A stretch of 49,739 nucleotides of DNA, from contig JAPPNY010000143.1 of the NCBI GenBank assembly GCA_028818385.1, positions 1 through 49,739 of the forward strand, written 5' to 3'. Below are positions 8,860-18,928 of this stretch, in pieces (within the stretch, counting starts at the first letter, position 1; each line of letters begins with the position of its first letter). Source of the stretch: Spirochaetaceae bacterium (lineage in GTDB: Bacteria; Spirochaetota; Spirochaetia; SZUA-6; Bin103). The notes below the pieces were generated by a model. It had not been told where the DNA came from. It made no database searches and saw only the letters and a program-made list of their open reading frames with translations. The position numbers and the translations under genes were made by a program.

Positions 8860-9534
8860 GTGAGTGCCGCTGTCCGGCGCGAAGCGCTGATCGTGCACGG
8901 CGGCTGGGACGGTCATGAGCCCGGGAAGGTAAGCGAGATGTTCCGGCAGGTGCTGGAACGCGAGGGCTTCGCCGTCACCGTATCCGACCGCCTGGAGTCG
9001 CTGGAGGATGCCGGGCTGCTGGGCCGGATCCACCTGCTGGTGCCGATCTGGACGATGGGCACCATCGGCGGAGAGCAGGTGGAGGCGGTCTCGGAAGCGG
9101 TCGCCGGCGGCGTCGGCATGGCCGGCTGCCACGGCGGCATGTGTGACGCCTTTCGCGACTCCACCCTCTGGCAGTTCATCACCGGCGGCAACTGGGTCGC
9201 CCACCCCGGCGGGGACGGCACCGAGTACACGGTCAACATCCGCGGCTCGTCCAGCGGCATCACCGACGGCATCGAGGACTTCGCCGTGAGCTCCGAGCAG
9301 TACTACCTGCACGTCGACCCAGCGGTGGAGGTGCTGGCCACCACACGGTTCCCGGTCGCCGACGGCCCGCACGCCGCCAACGGCGCGGTGGACATGCCGG
9401 TGGTGTGGACCAAGCGCTGGGGCGCGGGCCGCGTCTTCTACAACTCGCTCGGCCACCACGCCGACGTCATCGCCGCGCCCGCCCCGCTGGAGCTGATGCG
9501 GCGCGGCTTCCTGTGGGCGGCCCGCGACCTCTGA
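8860..9534 (+). CDS. ThuA-like domain protein
   Basis: The 224-residue product starts at GTG 8860 and is a single ThuA-type class-I-glutamine-amidotransferase-like fold: HGGWDGHEP at the N-terminus, GCHGGMCDAFR mid-protein, the segment around GGNWVAHPGG, and the closing WTKRWGAGRVFYNSLGHH. ThuA proteins accompany sugar catabolism; in rhizobia ThuA works with ThuB on trehalose and related disaccharides through 3-keto sugars. Here a Gfo/Idh/MocA dehydrogenase begins 18 bases downstream, the same ThuA-plus-dehydrogenase pairing. It is divergent from the lactonase gene. Confidence 0.85.
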   Translation: MSAAVRREALIVHGGWDGHEPGKVSEMFRQVLEREGFAVTVSDRLESLEDAGLLGRIHLLVPIWTMGTIGGEQVEAVSEAVAGGVGMAGCHGGMCDAFRDSTLWQFITGGNWVAHPGGDGTEYTVNIRGSSSGITDGIEDFAVSSEQYYLHVDPAVEVLATTRFPVADGPHAANGAVDMPVVWTKRWGAGRVFYNSLGHHADVIAAPAPLELMRRGFLWAARDL

Positions 9535-9551
9535 CGGGCTCGGAACAGGAC

Positions 9552-10631
9552 GTGACGCCCACGGCACAGGAGGTTGAGCCCGTCTGCATTGGACTGATCG
9601 GCTGCGGGAAGATCAGCGCCGCCTACCTGCAGGCGGCGCCGGACTACCCGGTGCTGGACATGGTCGCCTGTGCGGACATCGACCACGCCGCCGCACAGCG
9701 CATCGGTGCCGAGTTCGGGCTGCAGGTGATGGAGGTCGACGACCTGCTCGCGAGCGACGACGTCGAGGCGGTCCTCAACCTGACGGTCCCTGCCGCGCAC
9801 GCGCCGGTGAACTTGGCGGCTCTGCAGGCGGGCAAGCACGTCTACTGTGAGAAGCCCTTCGCCGTCGACCCGGCGGCCGGCGCCGAGGTCCTGGCCGCCG
9901 CGCGCGAGCGCGGACTGCGCGTCGGCAGCGCACCCGACACATTCCTTGGGGCCGGGCACCAGACGGTACGCACGCTGGTCGACGCCGACCGCATTGGCCG
10001 CGTCGTCGCGGCGTCCGCGATCTGGATGGGCCACGGGCACGAGGGCTGGCACCCCAGTCCCGCCTTTTTCTACGAGCAGGGCGGTGGGCCTCACTTCGAC
10101 ATGGGGCCCTACTACCTGACCGCTCTCGTACACGCCCTGGGTCCGGTGCGGGCGGTCACGGCCATGACCGGACGGGCCTTCGAGACGCGCACCGTGGGCT
10201 CGGGGCCGAACGCCGGGGCGGTGGTGCCGGTTCAGGTGGACACCCATCTGTCCGGTACGCTCGAGTTCGCAAGCGGCTGCATCGGCACCATCGCCATGAG
10301 CTTCGACGTGTGGCGGCACGCCCATCCGTGCCTGGAGCTGTACGGAACCGAGGGGAGCATCTCCGCTCCGGACCCCAATGGCTTCGGCGGGCCGGTAGCG
10401 GTGGCCGACCCCGGCGGGGAGTGGACGGAGGTTCCGCTGGCCGGCGGCCCCACGGCGAACGCACGCAGCATCGGTTTGGCCGACATGTGCATCGGGCTGC
10501 GCTCCGGGACGCCGCATCGATGCAGCGGGGACTTGGCGCAGCACGTGCTTGAGGTGATGGCGGCGTTCGACCGTTCAGCCGCCGAGCGCGCGCAGATCCC
10601 GATCGACTCCCGGCCCGGCCGCCCGGGGTGA
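9552..10631 (+). CDS. Gfo/Idh/MocA-family NAD(P) oxidoreductase, copy 1
   Basis: I place the start at GTG 9552 because the Rossmann motif IGLIGCGKIS follows within 20 residues; the longer open frame reads through thuA. The 359-residue protein has the family's EKPFAVD motif (the catalytic-lysine EKP) and the C-terminal GFO_IDH_MocA domain with GGGPHFDMGPY. It would oxidise or reduce a sugar or inositol derivative with NAD(P). It is nearly identical in layout to the copy at 12562-13653, with typA in between. The 18-base gap to thuA suggests one transcript. See the findings for the duplication. Confidence 0.85.
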   Translation: MTPTAQEVEPVCIGLIGCGKISAAYLQAAPDYPVLDMVACADIDHAAAQRIGAEFGLQVMEVDDLLASDDVEAVLNLTVPAAHAPVNLAALQAGKHVYCEKPFAVDPAAGAEVLAAARERGLRVGSAPDTFLGAGHQTVRTLVDADRIGRVVAASAIWMGHGHEGWHPSPAFFYEQGGGPHFDMGPYYLTALVHALGPVRAVTAMTGRAFETRTVGSGPNAGAVVPVQVDTHLSGTLEFASGCIGTIAMSFDVWRHAHPCLELYGTEGSISAPDPNGFGGPVAVADPGGEWTEVPLAGGPTANARSIGLADMCIGLRSGTPHRCSGDLAQHVLEVMAAFDRSAAERAQIPIDSRPGRPG

Positions 10632-10721
10632 CGGGACGGTCAATCCCGATCGGCACGCCGCTGCTCGCTGTTGCGAAGCTTGGCGAGGAGCTGCCGCGAG
10701 TAGCACATTCGTGCCCAACGC

Positions 10722-12503
<1,782 letters not shown>

Positions 12504-12561
12504 AACGGACGTACACCCAATGTGCCTCACAGCAACCAGATCGCGGACCGAAGCGCGCACG

Positions 12562-13653
12562 ATGGGCCATGACGTGGAGCCGGTACGCATCGGCGTGATC
12601 GGCTGCGGGAGCATCAGCACCCACTACCTGCAGGCGGCCCGAGACTATCCGGTGCTGGACATGATCGCGTGCGCGGACATCGACCACGCGGCCGCCGAGC
12701 GCCTCGGCGCCGAGTTCGGGCTGCCGGCGATGGGCGTCGACGATCTGCTTGCACGCGACGACATCGAGGCGATCCTCAACCTGACGGTGCCGGGCGCACA
12801 CGCGCCGGTGAACCTGGCGGCGCTGCAGGCCGGCAAGCACGTCTACTGCGAGAAGCCCTTCGCCGACGATCCGGCCGCCGGGGCCGAGGTCCTGGCCGCG
12901 GCGCGCGAGCGCGGGTTGCGCGTCGGCTGCGCGCCCGACACGTTCCTGGGCGCCGGCCACCAGACGGTCCGCGCGCTCCTCGACGCCGGGCGCATCGGCC
13001 GTGTGGTGGCGGCGTCGGCGATCGTGATGGGCCACGGGCCCGAGGGCTGGCACTCCAATCCCGCCTTCTTCTACGCGCCGGGCGGCGGACCGCACTTCGA
13101 CCTTGGGCCCTATTTCCTGACCGCGCTCGTGCACGCACTGGGACCGGTGCGGGCGGTCACGGCCATGGCGGGGCGGGCGTTCGAGACCCGCACGGTGGGC
13201 TCGGGACCGAACGAAGGGGCGGTCGTCCCGGTGCAGGTGAACACCCATCTGTCCGGGACGCTGGAATTCGCAAGCGGCTGCATCGGCACCATCGCCATGA
13301 GCTTCGACGTGTGGCACCACGCGCATCCGGGCCTGGAGCTGTACGGCACCGCGGGTAGCATCTCCGCCCCGGACCCCAACGGCTTCGGCGGGCCGGTCAC
13401 GGTGGCCGATCCGGACAGCGAGTGGGAAGAGGTGCCGTTGTGCGCCGGCCCGACCGAGGACGCCCGCAGCAGCGGCCTGGCCGACCTGTGCATCGGCCTG
13501 CGCACCGGAGCTCCGCACCGCTGCAGCGGCGAGCTGGCGCAGCACGTCCTGGAGGTCCTGGGCGCCCTGGACCGGTCCGCCGCGGAGCGCGCCCAGGTCG
13601 CGATCGAGTCCCGCCCCGACCGCCCTGCCCCGCTCGCGGCGGCCTCGACCTGA
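12562..13653 (+). CDS. Gfo/Idh/MocA-family NAD(P) oxidoreductase, copy 2
   Basis: I choose ATG 12562 (MGHDVEPVRIG) because it matches the start region of copy 1; ATG 12520 is a weaker in-frame option. The 363-residue protein has GVIGCGSIS for NAD(P) binding, EKPFADD, and GGGPHFDLGPYFLTALVHALG, and follows copy 1 almost residue for residue. Differences cluster at the ends and in a few loop positions (EKPFAVD/EKPFADD, AIWMGHGHEG/AIVMGHGPEG), so the pair may have different substrates. Nucleotide similarity is also strong. Its reaction is otherwise as for copy 1. Confidence 0.85.
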   Translation: MGHDVEPVRIGVIGCGSISTHYLQAARDYPVLDMIACADIDHAAAERLGAEFGLPAMGVDDLLARDDIEAILNLTVPGAHAPVNLAALQAGKHVYCEKPFADDPAAGAEVLAAARERGLRVGCAPDTFLGAGHQTVRALLDAGRIGRVVAASAIVMGHGPEGWHSNPAFFYAPGGGPHFDLGPYFLTALVHALGPVRAVTAMAGRAFETRTVGSGPNEGAVVPVQVNTHLSGTLEFASGCIGTIAMSFDVWHHAHPGLELYGTAGSISAPDPNGFGGPVTVADPDSEWEEVPLCAGPTEDARSSGLADLCIGLRTGAPHRCSGELAQHVLEVLGALDRSAAERAQVAIESRPDRPAPLAAAST

Positions 13654-13663
13654 GCAACCTCGC

Positions 13664-13885
13664 CTACGGCAACACGAGCGCCCGCGCCTGGCGGACGAAG
13701 AACTCCTTGCATCGGTCCCAGTCGAACGGCGCGAGCATGCGGGGCAGCGGCTCGGCTTCCGCGTCGTCGAAGTAGGTCAGGCTCATGACGACCTGGTTGG
13801 GATTGAGCCGTCCCTTTCCGTACTTCCGCGGAAGCATCTCCAGGTAGTCACTCAGGGTTGCTCCTCCCGTCCGGAGGATACTCAT
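13664..13885 (-). pseudogene. C-terminal remnant resembling an AbiEii-type nucleotidyltransferase family protein
   Basis: From ATG 13885 this 73-residue frame encodes MSILRTGG..., then DYLEMLPRKYG, VVMSLTYFDDAEAEPLPRM and WDRCKEFF. From memory, a YFDDAE-EP-PRML followed by a 'W-x-x-V/C-K-x-F-F' ending is the C-terminal tail of nucleotidyltransferase-like proteins of the AbiEii/AbiGii-related group, normally about 200 residues longer. The N-terminal catalytic part is absent, so I read this as a relic, though a genuine small protein cannot be excluded. The upstream frame at 13848-13979 overlaps it and may be the remains of its partner. Confidence 0.4.
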
Positions 13886-13979
13886 CGAGGTTGGCCGGAA
13901 CGAGTGGCCGATCCCAGAACAGCCTGCCAATGCGCTGCACCACGCGATCCCTGGAAACCGTCCCGTCCGTCGGGAACAT
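13848..13979 (-). pseudogene. 43-residue frame, possible N-terminal remnant of the partner gene
   Basis: Reading the minus strand from ATG 13979 to TGA 13848 gives 43 residues with the core RIGRLFWDRPLVPANLDEYP. 'LFWD...P..LD' is the N-terminal pattern of small (about 80-residue) proteins often encoded just upstream of nucleotidyltransferase-type toxins. It stops abruptly and overlaps the downstream relic by 38 bases in another frame, as expected if an internal deletion joined the start of one gene to the end of the next. It is too short to identify firmly. Confidence 0.3.
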
Positions 13980-14051
13980 CGCCCGGAAAGTGTATCACGG
14001 ATGCCGGCATCTCACGTGTAGCCAACGACATCCGAACCGGCCGCGCCGGCG

Positions 14052-15458
14052 TCAGGCCAATCCGAGTTCGCGAAGGCGATCGGCATCGCCGAGGTGGAAG
14101 CCGTCAGCGAGGAGCCGGCGCTGCAACTCGCGGCGTTCGACCGCCTTCACCGTGGTGTTCGACTCGATCGCGAGCGTCGCGGCCACGCCGGCCGCCTGGC
14201 CGAGCACCATCACCAGCGGCCGGGCGCGCATGCCGGTCGGGTCGTGCCCGCGGCGGATGTAGGCGGCGCCGCGGCCGACGACCAGCAGGTTGTCGACGCC
14301 CCGCGGCAACAGGCAGCGATACGGGACATCGCAGCCCTCAACCGCGCCTGCGTGGGGCGGCCGGCCCTCGTGGACGTTCACGAACAGCACGTCGTCGAAG
14401 CGCGCGCCGCGCTCGTGGTCCTCGACGGTGAGGGTGTATTCGCCGTCGATGCAGGGTCCGCCGCGCGCGCCCACCACGGGCGACAGATGCAGGGCATAGC
14501 ACCCTTCACAGCCCGGCGCGGTGCGTCGCAGCCGCTCGGCGCATTCCAGCGCGAACCGCCGCATCAGCGTCTCCGCCTGCGTCACGTGGCTGCTGTCCCC
14601 GGAGTCGATCGACCCTTGCAAGGTGATCGCCAGCCCGAGCACACCGCCCATCCGCCGACCGGCTGAGGCCCGCAGCATCACTTCGCCACCGCCGTCGACG
14701 TGCGCGCGCTGCATGGGCGGCAGCCTCGCGTTGACTCCGGTCCGGTTGAGAGCATCGCCGCCCGCGGCCCAGTCGATCCCGTTGACCAGCAGGTAGATGC
14801 CCATGTTGTTGTGGAGCGGGCCGCCCTCGTTGCTGCCGGGGCGGACGATCTTCGAGCCGGCCCAGGCTGGATTGGGCGCGACCTCTCGAATCATGGGACA
14901 GCCGGCGCGCGCGGCGACCGCGCCGTCACCGGTAGCATCGATGACCACGCGCGCCCGTACCGCCTGCCGGCCGTTCTTGTTCTCCGTGAACAGACCTGCT
15001 ACCCGCGGCTCACCGTCGTCCCCGGATGACACGATGGGATCGGCGATCGTCGTGCCGAGCAGCACGGAGACCCCGGCCTCGGCCATCATCTCGGTCGCCA
15101 CTGCCGAGACCAGCAGCACGTCCTCGGCATAGTTGAAGCGCGCAGGTTGCGCATCGACCCCGATCGGGTCCACGCGGCGGGCCGCGACGCGTTCCAGCAG
15201 TTCCTTCGGGATCCCGTGCAGGCCGCCGATCAGGGTGACGTCGGCTTCGCCGGCAAAGCTGCCGCCGACCACCATCCCCGGTCCCATGTTGCCGCCAAGA
15301 GCGCCCAGGCGGTCGATCAGCAGCGTGCGCAGGCCGGCGCGCCCGCAGCGCAGCGCGGCGAACATGCCGGAGATCCCCGACCCCGCCACCACCACGTCCA
15401 CCTCGGCGGCCACCGGCACCCGGCGCTGCGGTTCGACCACGAACGGGGGGTCGGTCAT
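14052..15458 (-). CDS. FAD-dependent oxidoreductase (FAD_oxidored / fumarate-reductase-like)
   Basis: I start at ATG 15458 (MTDPPFVV), since the dinucleotide motif VVVAGSGISG follows at residue 22 and the frame upstream is antisense-like. The 468-residue protein continues with GALGGNMGPGMVVGG, an IDATGDGAVAARAG motif and a final FAD contact RGHDPTGMRARP. This is the class of soluble FAD oxidoreductases common in sugar and aromatic catabolic operons of environmental bacteria; the substrate is unknown. It is the last gene of the minus-strand operon starting with the LplB-type permease, 19 bases after the aldolase stop. Confidence 0.8.
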   Translation of the reverse strand: MTDPPFVVEPQRRVPVAAEVDVVVAGSGISGMFAALRCGRAGLRTLLIDRLGALGGNMGPGMVVGGSFAGEADVTLIGGLHGIPKELLERVAARRVDPIGVDAQPARFNYAEDVLLVSAVATEMMAEAGVSVLLGTTIADPIVSSGDDGEPRVAGLFTENKNGRQAVRARVVIDATGDGAVAARAGCPMIREVAPNPAWAGSKIVRPGSNEGGPLHNNMGIYLLVNGIDWAAGGDALNRTGVNARLPPMQRAHVDGGGEVMLRASAGRRMGGVLGLAITLQGSIDSGDSSHVTQAETLMRRFALECAERLRRTAPGCEGCYALHLSPVVGARGGPCIDGEYTLTVEDHERGARFDDVLFVNVHEGRPPHAGAVEGCDVPYRCLLPRGVDNLLVVGRGAAYIRRGHDPTGMRARPLVMVLGQAAGVAATLAIESNTTVKAVERRELQRRLLADGFHLGDADRLRELGLA

Positions 15459-15477
15459 GGTCCGCCGTCGAAGCGCT

Positions 15478-16236
15478 TCAGAGCGAGGCGCGCACGTCGT
15501 CGAGCCAGCTCCGTGCCTTGGCAGCGCCCTCGGTGAGGATGCCGAAATCACCGGTGGCCAGCACGAACAGGAAGCCTTCCCGCAGGTGCTGCTCGGCGCC
15601 CGGGCCGCCGGTCGCGATGCCGGGAAACCGGCCCAGCTCCAGGCAGATGTCGCGGACCTGGAGTTGCATTCGCGCCTGCTCATCCTGGCCGACGGACGGA
15701 CCGAGGGACTTGCCCAGGTCGCTCGGGCCGATCATGCAGCCGTCCACGCCGTCGACGGACAGGATGTCCCGCGCGGCGGCCACGGCCTCTTTCGTCTCGA
15801 TCTGCACCATCAGGCAGATCTCGTCGTTGGTCGCCTCGCCATAGTCCGCGTCATAGGTCAGGTAGCCGGTGGGCGCCCCGCTCGACCGCCTGCCCCGTGG
15901 CGGATAGCACACGGCCTGAGCGGCGGCTTCCGCCTCCTCGACCGAGTTGACCATCGGCACCACCACGGTGAGCGCTCCCCGATCGAGCACGCGGCCGATG
16001 GCGGCGTAGTCATTGCCGACGACCCGTACCGACGGGGTGGCCTGTCCCAGGCAGATGCGATGGAACGCCTGCAGGGCCGTGTCGTCCGTCCACATGCCGT
16101 GCTGCATGTCGACCTGCACGAAGTCGAACCCGGCCAGGGAGAAGATCTCCCCCGCCAGGGGGTTGCCCAGCGCCAGCTCCGCACCCACCACGGGCGATCC
16201 GGCCCGCATCGATCGCTTCATCGTGTTCGCTTTCAT
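15478..16236 (-). CDS. HpcH/HpaI-type class II aldolase
   Basis: The 252-residue protein is a full HpcH/HpaI aldolase: FVQVDMQHGMW near residue 36, SVRVVGND, VVVPMVNSVEEAE, MVQIETKEAV (metal Glu) and MIGPSDLGKSLG (metal Asp). These metal-dependent enzymes reversibly split 2-keto-4-hydroxy acids into pyruvate and an aldehyde. In an operon with a carbohydrate ABC transporter it would cleave a 2-keto-3-deoxy sugar acid (inference). It lies 79 bases after the binding-protein stop and 19 bases before the FAD oxidoreductase. Confidence 0.9.
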   Translation of the reverse strand: MKANTMKRSMRAGSPVVGAELALGNPLAGEIFSLAGFDFVQVDMQHGMWTDDTALQAFHRICLGQATPSVRVVGNDYAAIGRVLDRGALTVVVPMVNSVEEAEAAAQAVCYPPRGRRSSGAPTGYLTYDADYGEATNDEICLMVQIETKEAVAAARDILSVDGVDGCMIGPSDLGKSLGPSVGQDEQARMQLQVRDICLELGRFPGIATGGPGAEQHLREGFLFVLATGDFGILTEGAAKARSWLDDVRASL

Positions 16237-16315
16237 GACTCCGTCCTTGAGTGTGGAACCGCGACCGGGAGCGGAAAACGCTCCCGGTCACGGTCCGAAT
16301 CGGTTCGATGATCGA

Positions 16316-17914
16316 TCAGCGGCGATCGCCGATCTCGTCGGCGAACCGCGTGTGGGCCGCCTGGTGCAGCTCCACGTAGCGGTCGATCCTCATGGCCTTC
16401 ATCTGTTCGACGTACTCGTCCCACTCCTTGTCGATGTCGCCGGCGCCGGTGATCCAGCGGGCTTCATTGCTCTGCCAGAGCGTGTTGATGTCGGTCCGCA
16501 GCTCGTTGACCTCGGTCTGCTCCGAGTCCGTGAACTCCGGCCGCACCCACTGCTCGGCCGCCTTGTAATCGATGTAGTGAGCGTAATAGGCGTCGTACAG
16601 CAACTGCGAGCTGGCGTCCATCGCCAACCGCACGCCGTAGTCCTCGGCCCGGAAGAGTGCGGGGATCGCTCCGACGGTGGAGATCTTCTGCCGCCGTTCC
16701 GCGGGGATCTCCTGCGGCGTCCAGACGCCGTCGATCAGCTTCACCCCCTCGGGAGCGATGCCGAACATGCTCTGCACGCTGTTCTCCAGCGTGTAGAAGC
16801 GGTCGACCCACGCCATCGTGTGCTCGGGATACGGGTTCACGTCGGTCATGAACCAGACGTGCTTGATCGCCAGCCGACCGGGATGGACCCAGATCTCGGG
16901 CTCATGGCCCGGGGCGCGGAACGGCGGTATCGACTCGAACTCGGCGCGGCCGTCGGTGCCCTGGTAGCCGCGCACCGCGATGATGAATCCGTACACGTTG
17001 CCGGCAGGATCGTCGACCTTGGCGTCGAAGTCCGCCCGCGACTGAGTGAAGCTCTCCGGGTCGATCAGCCCCTCGCTGTACAGATCCGCGAAGTAGGTGA
17101 CCATCTCGCGATACGCGTCGGTGATCGGGGCGAAGTACGCCGTGCCGTCCGTGATGGCGATGCCGTTCTTGGTGGGCATGCCCCAGATGCCGTACATCGA
17201 GCGCAGGTGCTGGGCGTAGCCGTCGGTGGCCATGTAGCCGAACGGCAGCTCGTCGCCCGCGTCTCCGTTCCCGTTGGCATCGTTGTCACGGAACGCGATC
17301 AGCACGTCGCGCAACTCGTCGGTGGTCGTCGGAACGTCCAGTCCGAGTGCGTCGAGCCACTTCCGGTTGATCATGTAGTTCTGTTCCAGGTAGTGCGATT
17401 CCTGGAACTGAAAGCGTGCCAGGTTCGACAGCTTGCCCTCCGGATTGAGCATGTAGGCCAGCGACTCCGGCTTCTCGGTGAAGATCTGGTCCAGATTGGG
17501 GGTGTACCCCTGAAACAGGTAGGGCCGGAGGTCGGCGACGACGCCCTCCTGCAATAGCCGGGCGATGAGATTCTTCTCGAGGCCGGCGGTCCCGAGCATC
17601 AGGTCGGGATAGTCGTCGGCGGAGAACACGATCGTGATCTTCTCCTCGTTCTCCATCTCCACGAACTCGAGCGTGACCCCGGTGGGCTCCGCCCAGCTCT
17701 GCGCCCAGAGGTTCTCCTCTGCGCTGCCCCACCGGCCGGAGTTCCACCCTGCCTGCAGGGTGATGCCCGGTTGCACCGGAAACACCCCCGGCTCGGTGAG
17801 CTCGGCGGAGCTCATGGTCTCCTCTTCGCCGGCGGCGAACAGGAACGCGGGGCTCACCAGCATGCCGGTAACCAGCATGGCGATCCCCAGAAACGAAACG
17901 AGTGCCTTCTTCAT
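16316..17914 (-). CDS. Carbohydrate ABC transporter substrate-binding protein (LplA-type)
   Basis: I start at ATG 17914 because a Sec signal peptide begins there (MKKALVSFLGIAML..., hydrophobic core, then AAGEEE) and a strong AAGGAGGG ribosome site lies 4 bases upstream. The longer open frame runs antisense-like through the permease gene. The 532-residue product is the size of large LplA/family-1 binding proteins (about 500-550). WNSGRWGSAEENLW, 'TDELRDVLIAFRDNDANGNG' with a calcium-like DNDANGNGD loop, and repeated W/Y-rich patches fit oligosaccharide binding. No lipobox Cys is visible, so it may be periplasmic. It follows the two permeases; stem-loops at 17935-17985 separate them. Confidence 0.85.
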   Translation of the reverse strand: MKKALVSFLGIAMLVTGMLVSPAFLFAAGEEETMSSAELTEPGVFPVQPGITLQAGWNSGRWGSAEENLWAQSWAEPTGVTLEFVEMENEEKITIVFSADDYPDLMLGTAGLEKNLIARLLQEGVVADLRPYLFQGYTPNLDQIFTEKPESLAYMLNPEGKLSNLARFQFQESHYLEQNYMINRKWLDALGLDVPTTTDELRDVLIAFRDNDANGNGDAGDELPFGYMATDGYAQHLRSMYGIWGMPTKNGIAITDGTAYFAPITDAYREMVTYFADLYSEGLIDPESFTQSRADFDAKVDDPAGNVYGFIIAVRGYQGTDGRAEFESIPPFRAPGHEPEIWVHPGRLAIKHVWFMTDVNPYPEHTMAWVDRFYTLENSVQSMFGIAPEGVKLIDGVWTPQEIPAERRQKISTVGAIPALFRAEDYGVRLAMDASSQLLYDAYYAHYIDYKAAEQWVRPEFTDSEQTEVNELRTDINTLWQSNEARWITGAGDIDKEWDEYVEQMKAMRIDRYVELHQAAHTRFADEIGDRR

Positions 17915-17934
17915 AGCACCCTCCTTGATGAAAT

Positions 17935-17985
17935 CGGGTCCCTTCACTCGGGACCCGTGAACGCAGCGAACCGCCCCGAAGGGGC
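17935..17985 (-). promoter_or_regulatory. Two intergenic stem-loops ahead of the binding-protein gene
   Basis: In the 107-base spacer between the permease stop and the binding-protein start, bases 17935-17957 form a perfect 8-bp inverted repeat (CGGGTCCC / GGGACCCG, 7-base loop). Bases 17973-17985 form a smaller GCCCC/GGGGC hairpin. Neither is followed by a clear T-run on the minus strand. Hairpins at a permease/binding-protein boundary often stabilise the binding-protein mRNA or limit readthrough so that more binding protein is made; that role here is inference. Confidence 0.45.
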
Positions 17986-18021
17986 CGCTCACAAGCGGCT
18001 GAACGGGCATCGCGGTCGGCG

Positions 18022-18921
18022 TCATCCCTTGATCGAGCCGACCATGATGCCCTTGACGAAATGGCGTTGAATGAACGGATAGAGGATCAGCAGCGGCGCG
18101 ATCGCCACCACGATGATGCCGTAGCGCAGCAGGTCGGCCAGGATCTGCCGCCGCTGGATCTCCTGCGGTGTATAACTTTCCAGACCCTCTCCCCCCGACA
18201 ACAGCTCGTTCAAGATGAGCAGCCGCCTGAGCACCAGTTGCAGCGGATACTTGTCGGAGTCGTTGATGAACAGCAGGGCATGGAAGAACGCGTTCCAGTT
18301 CTGCACCACGTTGAACAGCACGATGATGGCGACGATCGCCTGCGCGAGCGGCAGCGCGACGCTGACGAAGAACCGGCTGTTCGTGCAGCCGTCGATCTGC
18401 GCGGACTCCAGCAACTCCTCCGGCACGTTGCTCGCGAAGAACGTGCGCGCCACGATCAGGTTGAAGACGTTTACGGCATTGGGCAGGATCAGCGCCCACG
18501 CCGAATCGTTCAGGCCCAGGCGCCGCACGACCACGTAGAACGGGATGATGCCGCCGGTGAAGTACAGGGTGAACACGAAATAGAACATGATCAGACCCCG
18601 GCCGCGCAGGTCCTTGCGGGACAGCGCGTACGCGGCGGGGATGGTCAGCACCAGCGACACCGCCGTCTGCCCGATGGCGTACACGACGGAGTTGCGGTAG
18701 CCCTGCAGGATGTTGCGGGTGCGGAAGATGTAGGAGTACCCCTCCACGTTCAGTCCGCGCGGCCACAGGTAGACGTGTCCGGCGGAGACCAGTGTCGGCT
18801 CGCTGATCGAGGCGATGACCACGAAGTACAGGGGATAGACCGTCACGGCCAGGATGACCGCCAGGAGGGCGACGTTGACCCCGTCGGTGACGCGGTCGGC
18901 CTTGCTGCGGAAGTCTACCAC
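18022..18921 (-). CDS. Carbohydrate ABC transporter permease (LplC/YtcP type, MalG-like)
   Basis: This 299-residue integral membrane protein has six predicted helices. The EAA loop is around 'LLESAQIDGCTNSRFFVSVALP', with the E-x-A-x-x-D-G pattern that docks the ATPase. The first segment (VALLAVILAVTVYPLYFVVIASIS) and the C-terminal 'GIIVVAIAPLLILYPFIQRHFVKGIMVGSIKG' are typical of LplC proteins. It pairs with the LplB-type permease 8 bases upstream. The ATPase is not encoded here; such systems usually borrow a shared MsmX/UgpC-type ATPase from elsewhere. Confidence 0.9.
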   Translation of the reverse strand: MVDFRSKADRVTDGVNVALLAVILAVTVYPLYFVVIASISEPTLVSAGHVYLWPRGLNVEGYSYIFRTRNILQGYRNSVVYAIGQTAVSLVLTIPAAYALSRKDLRGRGLIMFYFVFTLYFTGGIIPFYVVVRRLGLNDSAWALILPNAVNVFNLIVARTFFASNVPEELLESAQIDGCTNSRFFVSVALPLAQAIVAIIVLFNVVQNWNAFFHALLFINDSDKYPLQLVLRRLLILNELLSGGEGLESYTPQEIQRRQILADLLRYGIIVVAIAPLLILYPFIQRHFVKGIMVGSIKG

Positions 18922-18928
18922 GCGGCGA

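Noticed and set aside
6659..8863. Long plus-strand open frame (734 codons) opposite the dehydratase and lactonase
   Set aside because: It is antisense to two clear enzyme genes in high-GC DNA, has biased low-complexity composition and no domain.
17915..18766. N-terminal extension of the binding-protein frame
   Set aside because: It overlaps the permease gene in another frame and lacks a signal peptide; the true start has a strong ribosome site at 17914.
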